DNA of 64,000 nucleotides, taken from contig WOFQ01000013.1 of the NCBI GenBank assembly GCA_012184525.1, positions 248,001 through 312,000 on the forward strand, given 5' to 3'. Below are positions 46,001 to 54,212 of the stretch, piece by piece. A model generated the notes under the pieces. That model had not been told where the DNA came from and made no database searches. It saw only the letters and a list, made by a program, of their open reading frames with translations. The stretch's first letter is position 1. Every line of letters begins with the position of its first letter. This stretch comes from Xenoacremonium recifei (taxonomy: Eukaryota > Ascomycota > Sordariomycetes > Hypocreales > Nectriaceae). Both the position numbers and the translations under genes were made by a program.

Positions 46001-47184
46001 AGCTAGGCGTCGGTGATTTCTCAAACGTCGGCCCTGCGACGCTTGACGAAACCCACACTCACACCCCCGCGGCAACTTCAGAGGATGTGAGCATGGGCGC
46101 AACAGCCGCATCATTCCACGCCGCAGTCGAAGGTGTGGAGAGCAGCAACGACAAGCCCGAAGAAGCGATGACGGAGGATCATCGTTCCACTCCGCAAACA
46201 CAAGCGGCGTCAACAGTTCCCGAGGAGATTGTCACCCAATCGTCTCGCGTCATTGATGATGATAGTCCTGGCAGGGACTATATTGCTGACTTCATCAAGA
46301 GGTCAAGGCCAAAGCGGCTCTCGACTACGGAGACGGGGTCACCTATCGCTCTCCCATCAAACCGCCAGCCACTGGGAGCTAAGAGTCCCAACGCGGGTAG
46401 CCCACGAAAGACGAAGCGAAAGGCGGATGATGGCGAAGAAGCGCAGTCACCGGTCAAGAGGCTTAAGGAGCCCGCGCCGAAGCGCCCAAAGCGCAGCACT
46501 GGAATTAGCCGTAAGCAGGCCAATCTACGGATCGACATGAAGATCGACCTTCCAGAAACTGCCAACGAGGATGAAGCCGCGGAGAAAGCGGAGGGAGACG
46601 AGACCGAGGAGGGCGGTCCTGTCACCCGACGTTCCACTCGACTTCGGAGCAGGAAGACTGCGCCCTCCGGGACAAAGTCTTCCCTCCCAACCCCTATTGC
46701 CCTCAACCGTCCCGAGACTGATCGGGTTGGCGGCGCCGTCCTCAACCCGGCTGTACGAAGTTTGATGAGCCAGACCCGGGAAAATACTAGGAGAAACCGG
46801 GGTGACCAGCAGCCTAAGGAACTGCTCGTCAGCCGAGCTGAGAGCTTACAGTCGGAGGAGAGTGATGGGAGCTCGCAGGGCTCCAACGAGACAACACGGT
46901 CCACGAAGAACGGCAACCGTAAGACAGTTGCCTGGGGTGAGCCCCTGGAACGTGTGCAGGAAGAGCAGCCTCGGGAGGAGGAACCGGCTCCGCAGGTCAC
47001 CAAGAAGTTGGCGATTCCGAAGGCCCGAACTACCAAGCCGAAGCAGGGTCAGTCGGGCATTGCGAAGCCTCGAGTGCCAGTCAAACGCTCAGCTAAGGTG
47101 GCTGAGGGTCTGGGGATGGCTGGAAATGGCACGCCGGCTAGACCTACACGATCGACACGAGCGCGCACGCGATCGCAGAAGTGA
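43030..47184 (+). CDS. Large disordered, nuclear-looking protein with decapeptide repeats, three exons
   Basis: Predicted 1,295 aa: exons 43030-43079, 43296-43657 and 43709-47184. Introns are 216 nt (GTGAGT donor, AAACAG acceptor) and 51 nt (GTAGGT, CCTTAG). The small first exon is the least certain part. I do not recognise the family. The N-terminus (1-250) is the only part that looks folded (INWVNCLAVPFPP; VFTSIIPLLRYAERTEK). The rest is Ser/Thr/Pro-rich with many SP/TP sites. Visible features: eight decapeptide repeats built on T-P-I-V (residues 572-651); a duplicated DRTMNLQELG / DRTLNVQELG block; basic clusters resembling nuclear localisation signals (SPRKTKRK, PKRPKRS); RRSTRLRSRK; KTVAWG (1209-1214), resembling a PP1-docking RVxF motif; and a C-terminal Arg/Thr-rich tail. 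A chromatin- or nuclear-scaffold role, perhaps cell-cycle phosphorylated, is inferred only. Confidence 0.8.
45010..45249 (+). repeat. Eight-copy 30-bp (decapeptide) tandem repeat inside the disordered-protein gene
   Basis: Eight consecutive 30-bp units, each beginning with a (G/A/T)CTCC(C/T)A-type codon trio for A/S/T-P-I or T-P-T. The encoded units start API, TPI, SPI, API, TPI, TPI, TPT and TPI, exactly every ten residues. CTCCCATTG recurs in most units while the rest of each unit has diverged. Confidence 0.85.
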
Positions 47185-47697
47185 AGAGCATGAGATGTGC
47201 AAGACGATTTGGAGGATTGAGATGCTGTGTTTTGGTTGTTTTATTTGGTTTCGGTTATTGGTATTGTTTTCTTTGGATTTGACCTTCTTGTGTGGTATAA
47301 GGATTGCGGATTTTTGCCCGGCGTTGGAGGAAAACCAAAAGCGGCCACGATGATGAGAGCACGAGAGACTTCTGTTTGTTGCGTCGCGATTTGGAGTTTG
47401 GTGGCTCTATATGCATTTGAGATACCACTGCTGCTTTGTTTGAGGAAGGGGAAGGGATTGCAGAAGGATGGGGCATTGTTATCAAGGAAAGATTTCCGAG
47501 AATGGTTTTGCGCGAGAGAGGGCCACGCGGTCAAACAGAATCAGCGTTTGCATGCCAGAGAGATGTTGCAGGCGTGTTATAGATACCAGAGGCTCAATCA
47601 GTCTCGGAGTTTTGGTGCCTCTTAGAGGGCGTTTTACTATATTTAATTGGCAAATTGACCACGTTTGGCCTTATAGATTATATTGTGACTGCTGGTT
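47185..47697. other. 3' flank of the disordered-protein gene
   Basis: About 510 bp, rich in T and G, presumably 3' UTR and terminator region. The frame at 47227-47625 (+) has no domain. The orphan minus-strand fragment that follows ends at 47698. Confidence 0.4.
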
Positions 47698-47931
47698 TTA
47701 GTAATGATGGTGCAGTTCTTCCTCCGTGAGGATCGTCATCCGGTCTTTCGCACGCAGATCTCTCACTCCTCGCTCATGCAAAGTTCCTCGGTTGATATCA
47801 TCGTTCACATCCCACCATACTTCCGGATATTCCACCCACAGTTCATCTCCCCGTTGAATCGCATGAGTAGGTAGTCTCGGTAAGCCATGGAAGGAACCAT
47901 TCTGTATGATGAACGATGGAGGTAACCGACC
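47698..47931 (-). pseudogene. Orphan C-terminal exon-like fragment, 77 codons
   Basis: A minus-strand open segment follows a good acceptor (TGTCTCCAG ending at 47932) and runs 77 codons to a TAA (47700-47698). The end reads WVEYPEVWWDVNDD then RDLRAKDRMTILTEEELHH, which looks like genuine protein in composition. I found no matching upstream exon; the sequence 5' of it is retroelement-like debris. It may be the severed 3' end of a gene disrupted by insertion. I do not recognise it. Confidence 0.3.
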
Positions 47932-48068
47932 CTGGAGACAACAACCCAGATCTTCCTGCCCTGAACCTCAACGGTTCTTTTCAAATGGTAGGTGTGTGTG
48001 TGGTTCGATTCATAGAAACTCTGGAAAACAGGAAAATTTGCGCGAAAATTTAATATTTTCTGTGTTAG

Positions 48069-48644
48069 CTATAAAGATGATCTTGTTGCGTGACTGTGAA
48101 TTAACGCGCAGGTAGTTGCACCTGAATATTCGACTACCAGTAATTTTCCACATCTCCAGCCCTCGAGGGCCAGAACCAGCGTCCTCTCAGAACGGCCATC
48201 GTGATGTTCTTGCAATATTTGAGGGACCTCCTCCAGGATCGCGCATCGTGCAAGAGATTCGTCGGTCTCCACATGATATAGAACGTCCTTCACAACCTGG
48301 TACTCAGGCCTTTTCGAGCTATTGTCCTTCGTCGGGCTGGCTCGATTAATTGGATTCCTTCCAATATGAACTGAATGATTTCAGAGTACCAGTGGTCTGT
48401 CGTCCAGGTATTGTCTCGACGATTTTGGGACTCGTTTCATTGCTAATTCTTTATCTGTAATCGGCGACTTTTATTCATAATTGTCTACCAGTTGTGCTGC
48501 CGTCCAGACGAGATCACGTCGCTTGACCCATGAATTATATTCGGTACCCTATCCTTTCCACTTAACGAGATATTCCACCAGAGGTCTTTTGCCACGTTTG
48601 TTGATTCGTCTCTTACTTCTTCCTCCTTCAACATCCTCGCTCAT
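48069..48644 (-). pseudogene. Degenerate chromodomain / retroelement pol remnant
   Basis: One reading frame on the minus strand spans the segment but is broken by stops. From an ATG at 48644: a basic stretch, then RPLVEYLVKWKG, a TAG, GTEYNSWVKRRDLVWTAAQL, VDNYE and TAA (48473-48471). This is a chromodomain of the kind found at the C-terminus of Ty3/gypsy (chromovirus) integrases. The same frame continues, with one more TGA, into RPEYQVV and DVLYHVETDESLARC, then LEEVPQILQEHHDGR, which resembles the linker and zinc-binding start of a gypsy integrase. Chromodomain before integrase-like sequence is not canonical order, so rearrangement or nesting is likely. No intact gene remains. Confidence 0.6.
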
Positions 48645-49320
48645 TTCTTTTTTATTTTATTCTAACTATTCTTTCTTTATCTGACTCACCTCTAGCAGAA
48701 CCTTAGCTATTATAGATGAGGATAACTATATAAATGTCAACCTCATGCCTGAGGGCGAATAGGAACCTCAGGCTGATTATAAATGCTCGAGCGACGCTGA
48801 CGATGTCTCTTCGGTAGCCTCTAACGATAACTAAGAGGACCCGATAGACAGCAACAGACGCCGACAATGTCTCTTCAGTAGCCTCTAATGATAACCAAGA
48901 GGACCTAATAGACAGTAATAATGACGGCCAGGATAACTCATCTGAGACGGAGCGTGAGGAGGAATAAGTTATATATTCAATATATAAAGATAATTATAAG
49001 GCCATATATAGTGAGGATAAACCCTTCATTAAGTGATTTAGCGATTATATAGAAATATATATACTATATTATAAATATATTCTACAGAAATATAGTAATC
49101 TGCTGCAGAGGTGCTTTTGATAGTAAGAGCAGATTAAGGCAGATATAGTCTATAAAAGGGAAGATATAGCCTATATATATATATTAGAGAAGGAGAATAA
49201 GAAGCTTAAAGAAAGGCTCGCTGAGAATAGGGGAAGATATCACAGATGTGGCACGAGAAGTTATAAGGCGGCGCACTCAGCTGGGAGGAACTATATAAGT
49301 TAAGTTTTAAAGAGGAAAAT
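48645..49320. mobile_element. AT-rich relic with transition-only tandem repeat
   Basis: Markedly AT-rich, with runs such as TATATATATATTAG, and with many stops in every frame. On the plus strand short coding-like islands remain (acidic Ser/Asn/Asp-rich, then Lys/Glu-rich such as LEKENKKLKERL). This composition in a filamentous ascomycete is typical of RIP-mutated transposon copies. I cannot name the element. Confidence 0.45.
48793..48920 (+). repeat. 64-bp tandem duplication differing only by transitions
   Basis: Copy 1 is 48793-48856, copy 2 is 48857-48920. By eye they differ at nine positions, all C/T or G/A, with no transversion or gap. The unit encodes an Asp/Ser/Asn-rich stretch; because 64 is not a multiple of three the frame shifts between copies. 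Confidence 0.75.
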
Positions 49321-50930
49321 ATGTCTCCTCGTGTCACTATGGTCCAACCAGGACTTATTCTCAGAAAGCCAACAGGGAGGGAGTTGAACTGACCATCGTC
49401 CTCTTTCTTCTCTTTCAACCATAAAGCTTGAAGACTTACGACTAAGCACACGAGGCAATTCAAAGCCACCGCACGGTCATGACCGCGACAAGCCAATATT
49501 ACCTGGACTCGACCTGACGCTCGGCCAGACAACAACGGCGAGCACGCTGCACACGGGACTGCGCAACGTCGATATCTATCAACTACACCAGCCAAATCGA
49601 ACAGCAGGCGATCTAAGCGGAAGCGGCTTCACGTTTCTGCCTCGATAATCGAGGAAAAGGTCACCTTGCACTTGTGCTCTCTGCTAGAGATCTTTACTGA
49701 CAATGACTTGGCAGCCCACAGCCAAAGACCGTCGATGCTATAATCTCCAAGTCCAAGTAAACAGGGAGACTACTATTTCGACGTTTAAACGCGAGACATG
49801 CAAGACTGTGGCCGCGAATCTTGTTCCGGTTGGCGGTGGCATGCCACCGGCAATGATGCTTCTTGGTCTTGTAGACACGGTCAAGCTTTGAGATCCGGAT
49901 TCGTAGCGTCAAACGGATCCTGCGCGCTCTTCGGCCCTCGGAGCATGGCAGTATCATCGCCCTTCATACCAGACTTTAGAATGGCTATTATACTGGCAGG
50001 GCAGGGCAGGGCGACGCACATACGACAAATCCAGAACTCCCCTTAAGCCACTCCTCACTCCAGTGTCAGCCCTTACTTAGGCGCGTCGCAATGCTCTAGC
50101 TGCCCACAGCCCGAACTCTGCCCAGCACGAAGATAAGAGTCTGGCATCAGTCGGGTGTTAATAGTGTCTGACCAGTATAGGCCTTAGACGAGTTATAGGC
50201 TCAGAGCACGGATATCGAGCGGGCCTACCGGCCGCGAAACATTCATAATGCCGACTAATCATATAAAATTATCTTTCTGTAATAACCGAGTCTTTAAGTG
50301 TCTGTGGTGAATACAAGTCAGTTATTTGAGAACGATGGGAGCCAAGTTACGATCTTCTTTATATTATGGGTGCATGATGAATCATATAGACCACGAAAGT
50401 AGGAGGCTACCTTGACCCCCAATCCTGATACCGGATCATCCCTTTACCGTAAACTTGTAGAGATATCTCACCAGAGCTCACATGACTTCTAAGTAGGACA
50501 CGGACGAGATCTGCGATACTTGTATCGGTCGCCTACTTACAACCAGTGGAATCAGCTGTATGCCGGAGAGAATCTTTTGGTCCGACATGATGGCTATCTG
50601 CTGTCAGACCATTGCTGGTATATACGGAGGCGATATGCGAAGACTGCAAGCTGTTTGGCGAGTCTGCATTAACAATGAGGTGAGTTCAAGTACTCATCTG
50701 ATATATACAAACAGCTAATATATTATAGCTGGAGGGAATGAATAGAGGTACGTGGGGCGGCAGGGGCCTTAATGCGTTTTTCCTTATCCCGTTTCTCTCC
50801 AGTCTTTCGCAGAGGGTCTCGCACGATACCGTCATCATTCGGGTTATCGGGAACGGTCTATTCGTCATATTTATTCTGCTTAAACGAGAAGTTATTTATC
50901 ATTTATAGAGTTTCATCCGGGTTAAGACAG
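49321..50930. other. Degenerate non-coding stretch
   Basis: Mixed composition, AT-rich after about 50240. Short frames have no domain. An intron-like segment (GTGAGT at about 50681, ATTATAG near 50729) occurs on the plus strand, but flanking exons do not give a sensible protein. A possible solo LTR lies around 50157-50330. Confidence 0.35.
50157..50330 (+). mobile_element. Possible solo LTR (weak)
   Basis: A stretch beginning TGTTAATAGTGTC, with an AT-rich centre and ending near CAAGTCAGTTATTTGAGAA, has the feel of a fungal LTR R/U5 border. No second LTR, target-site duplication or primer-binding site was verified. Confidence 0.15.
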
Positions 50931-50932
50931 TT

Positions 50933-51305
50933 TTAAATCGAATATCTGAACTTAAGTGCCTTTAATCGACAGTATTTACAGACGGGGTCAGCCTTACGCT
51001 CGGTATCTTCGTGTCCTGGCTGATTGCAGATGGCGCAATAAAGACTCCAGTCGGGGCGCGTTTTTGCCTTTCTCAGGAAATATACTGCTTGTCGTTCTTC
51101 TAGATATGATTCCAGGGCTCGGATGTTGGAGTTGGCCCTGGGGAGGGAATCCTGTGCGGTCCAAGATGTTGGTGATGGTAGAACATAGTGCCTGAATCTC
51201 TGAGATGATACCGTCCGTCTGGATTGTAGTACTGCCATCTATGGTATCTTGGACGCTATTCATGGGATCCATAGTGTACTTGCAGTAACGGTTGAGCAAA
51301 CACAT
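50933..51305 (-). pseudogene. Overlapping short frames with a CX2C pair of pairs
   Basis: Two overlapping minus-strand frames appear to belong to one damaged protein. The first gives MDPMNSVQDTIDG and a helical segment; a shift in frame is needed to enter the second, which holds YCAICNQPGHEDTE and VCKYCRLKALK, a CX2C...CX2C arrangement that could be a zinc ribbon. It lies just downstream of the P-loop fragment on the same strand and may be part of the same dead gene or element. Confidence 0.25.
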
Positions 51306-51823
51306 AATGAATGAAGATGGTGCGATTGACGCACACGATGAACTGGATGTGCAGAGCTGAAAGCCGCCTTGTGTAGGGAGTTATCAACGTTCTGGCGCCT
51401 GTATTTTTGAGCAGATGCATGCGCACCCACGGCACTAGCGGCTACCTCATTAATCGCGTAGCTTGCGAGGAATTGCTCTTCTAAGGCGGAGGGCTCTGCT
51501 TGAAATGTCTCCTCAGGCCGAGTAGGTCGCATTGCTGATTTGACTTCAGTCTCTATAGGATAAAGTCTGAGGACTGGAGGTGCCTTTTCCAGGTTGAGCT
51601 GACGGTACGTTACAATCAGACATGTTGCGAAGGCATCAACTCCCGTATTGTGGTTAACCAGATAAAGGTCATTAAGGCTGGTTGGCTCAGTATGTTTGGG
51701 AGAGATGTCACTGGTATGTAAGCCAAACTGGGAAAATAGAATGAGCATTTCCATCATGTATGACTTTCCGCAGCCAGCGACACCAACTCCTCCAGCGATG
51801 AACTGGAAGAAGTTCCCAGACAT
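51260..51823 (-). pseudogene. P-loop NTPase (helicase-like) fragment
   Basis: A 187-codon open segment beginning MSGNFFQFIAGGVGVAGCGKSYMMEML. GVAGCGKS is a Walker A loop in the context expected of a superfamily 1 helicase. VNHNTGVDAFATCLI further on resembles motif Ia (SNxAVDxxAxxL). No Walker B, motif III or C-terminal helicase motifs follow before the frame ends in low-similarity sequence. A further frame at 51849-52043 could be an upstream exon. It looks like the 5' part of a truncated gene, of the kind often carried in repeat-rich fungal regions. Function as a working enzyme is very unlikely. Confidence 0.4.
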
Positions 51824-52318
51824 GCGTGGAGGAGTTTCTTCGGGACGTCTATAAAACTCTCTTCAGCGACTTTCGTTTAGTCTTGGAACGCGCATGTATC
51901 GGTTCTTGACATTTTTCGGGGGGGAGGGCTTGGGCCTCATTGGTCTTCCGTTCGAAGGCCAGCTGGGTTTGTACATGTTCGTTCACTGCCAAGTCGATGC
52001 CCGTTTCCTCGGAAGCATTAACTTGAAAGTTGGGGATCTGCATACCCCGGGAAGCTCGAACCTCGAGTCAGGCGCCGCGCGGTGGGAAGTTGGCTAAGGG
52101 GATGCCGTCGACTGACAAAAGTCTACAGACTCAAGTAATTACTATGCCCACAGCTTGATACCCCCTTAGCGAGTTGTTGATTCGCGTGTTAGATTTATCC
52201 TCTTGCTGTCATGTCGTGTCGTGTCTCCTGCCGTCTTGCGTCGTCGCTCACCAGTTGGAGGGTAAGGGTGCACGCTATTCTCATCGTGAGGTTGGGGGTT
52301 TATTATTCCCCACTATGA

Positions 52319-53166
52319 TCACCATGAAAAGAGTTGAATGCGTGAAAAGTCATAATGTGGTGATGGTTTTTGAGTCTGTTTCAATTTCTCCCCCAATTTC
52401 TGTACTAACTCCAGTTCCGCCTTTCCCTCCAGAGCTTTAATCAACTCGTTGTGATCGTTCTTGATCTTGATCTCGATCTCGATTTTGGCTAGGTCTGCCG
52501 TTATATATGTCGCGATCAAAGTGTCATTCGCGGTTTTTACAGATTCACGAAGTTTTATCTTCCATTCACTCAGAAGTTCTTCGATCGCTGCCTCGCCATT
52601 CTTAATATCGTCTATAGTGGTATGCAGCTCCACCTCGGCTTTCACTCTCCAAACGTCGACCGCTTTTTCCTGTTCCTTTTAGGTGTCCTGTATATTCAAT
52701 ATGCTTCGGTTCATCTCGTCCACTGTGTCGTATAGTCCTTGCAGTTAACTCTAAGTAATGACCTTATATTTCCTCTGTTGTTTGATAGGTTTTCCTCGTC
52801 GCTGCTGTTGCTGCTGCCGTCGTCTTCACTCTGTCCAGGAATGGGCTGGCTGAAGTCAATGCTTTCGCAGATTTCTTCATTGCCATTCATTGTTCCGTCT
52901 GCGTCTTGCGATCCGGCATCGGCGGTCGTTGTATTGTGTGCTGTGTCAGCTGTCGTCACAGCTTGCTCGTTTGTCGCGTTGTCATCGGCTGGGTTCGTGT
53001 TGTTTTCGTTGGTTGGTGTTGGGGAGGCCTCATCATTGAGCAGCTTTGCCTTTGAGCGACAACATCCAATGCTGGCATATGCTTCATAATCGTTCGCCAA
53101 TGTATACCGGCTCAGACTTAACTCCATGCTCCGGATTTGAATCGGAGACTCCATTCCGCCGCGCAT
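52319..53166 (-). pseudogene. Broken acidic/coiled-coil protein gene
   Basis: It begins at an ATG (53166) with MRGGMESPIQIRSMELSLSR, followed by a long Asn/Thr/Asp-rich acidic segment ending near 52711. To continue, a frameshift around 52740 and read-through of a TAA near 52683 are needed. After that an open segment (52645-52319) encodes a strongly helical charged stretch (EVELHTTIDDIKNGEAAIEELL; EIEIKIKNDHNELIKALEG), likely a coiled coil. No intron long enough to remove both lesions is apparent. I do not recognise the family. A functional gene with unconventional splicing cannot be excluded. Confidence 0.4.
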
Positions 53167-53175
53167 TCGGCGGAA
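53154..53175. repeat. Perfect 8-bp stem hairpin
   Basis: TTCCGCCG, a 6-nt spacer, then CGGCGGAA form a perfect inverted repeat. It overlaps the start codon region of the broken coiled-coil gene. Confidence 0.7.
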
Positions 53176-53294
53176 GCAAAATGCTGGTCGCTAATACATT
53201 TATCTGGATTGCCCACGAAGAAATCCTCCGCCGTGTTCACGGTCTGAGTTGAATCACCGAAAAACTGGTCTCAACAGCGGAAACGGGATGTGGC

Positions 53295-54212
53295 CTATCG
53301 ACCTCTCGACAGCCCATCTTCCCTAACAACTTGAGTTTTTACATCAATCCAACCTTGTTTGCCTTGCCCATCCTTCTTCAATTCAAGCTCCTTCCTCTTA
53401 TTGTCCTCCAGCTTCTGCTCCTCTTTTGCCATCTTTGTCAACGGATGGTTATCAACGTACCATGGGAACTTCTTCTTCATCTCAGCCCAGAAGATCCCAC
53501 CTCTCGAACCCTCATTGCAACCCCTTTCACCCCCCAACAGCCGTATAATGGCATTCACATAGTTTTGGCATCCCCATTTCTGCACCTTCATCGCATCGTT
53601 CTTAATCCCACCTTTGTCAGCCTCCCATTCACATATCTTCTCACCGCGTGATTCCCGACCATACATCTTCTCCCACTTGGCTATCGCGATCTTCCCGCCG
53701 ACCTCGGCGCCGCACTTTGCATCTATCATCTCTGTAGCCTTCATGTACTCGACAAGGGACATAACGTTCCAACCAGCGATGTTACAGACGTACGTTACGA
53801 CGCTGCCTTGCAGAGAGAACTTGGCGGATCGTGGCTGTACCCAGTATAACGGTTCCTGGAAGAGCTCTTGGAGGGACGGGTAGAAATCGCTTCGGTTGAA
53901 GACCTGTTCAGGCCAGCAGAATGTCTTGGTCTTGGGAAATTTTAGGGATTCTTTGAGGGTGTCGTTGGTGCCGCTCCTCCAGCCGGCGCGACGAACTTGG
54001 AGGCGATGAGGGGAGGAGTGTTCATATCTTGGGAGAGCGGTCATGAACGGGGCGGCTTCGGAGCGAGGGAGGATCATATGAGACGATTCGTCTGGTGAAG
54101 TTGGGTTGGGTACGGCGAAGTAGTCTCCGTCTGGAAGGTCATGAGGGATGAGAAATGCGAGTGCAGTTGTCGCTGAGGTGAAGAGGAGTCGGATCAAGAG
54201 TTGCGGACGCAT
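53295..54212 (-). CDS. Predicted secreted protein, unknown function
   Basis: Intact single-exon frame of 305 aa from an ATG at 54212. The first about 20 residues (MRPQLLIRLLFTSATTALAF) form a classic signal peptide: basic start, hydrophobic core, small residues before cleavage. A putative mature N-terminus LIPHDLPDGDYF follows, then a Ser/Pro/Arg region up to about residue 75. The central part (about 95-235) has six Cys, which could make three disulphides, and aromatic motifs (TFCWPEQVF; YVCNIAGWN). The C-terminus (about 255-305) is Lys/Glu-rich and hydrophilic. I recognise no enzyme family. HDLPDG-type starts are common in small secreted fungal proteins (from memory). It sits at the edge of the repeat-rich block, a common location for effector-like genes; an effector role is inference only. 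Confidence 0.75.
   Translation of the reverse strand: MRPQLLIRLLFTSATTALAFLIPHDLPDGDYFAVPNPTSPDESSHMILPRSEAAPFMTALPRYEHSSPHRLQVRRAGWRSGTNDTLKESLKFPKTKTFCWPEQVFNRSDFYPSLQELFQEPLYWVQPRSAKFSLQGSVVTYVCNIAGWNVMSLVEYMKATEMIDAKCGAEVGGKIAIAKWEKMYGRESRGEKICEWEADKGGIKNDAMKVQKWGCQNYVNAIIRLLGGERGCNEGSRGGIFWAEMKKKFPWYVDNHPLTKMAKEEQKLEDNKRKELELKKDGQGKQGWIDVKTQVVREDGLSRGR

Noticed and set aside
53100..53165. tRNA-like B-box (GATTCAAATCC on the minus strand)
   Set aside because: The T-arm pairs poorly at the conserved 53-61 position and no matching acceptor stem or A-box lies upstream.
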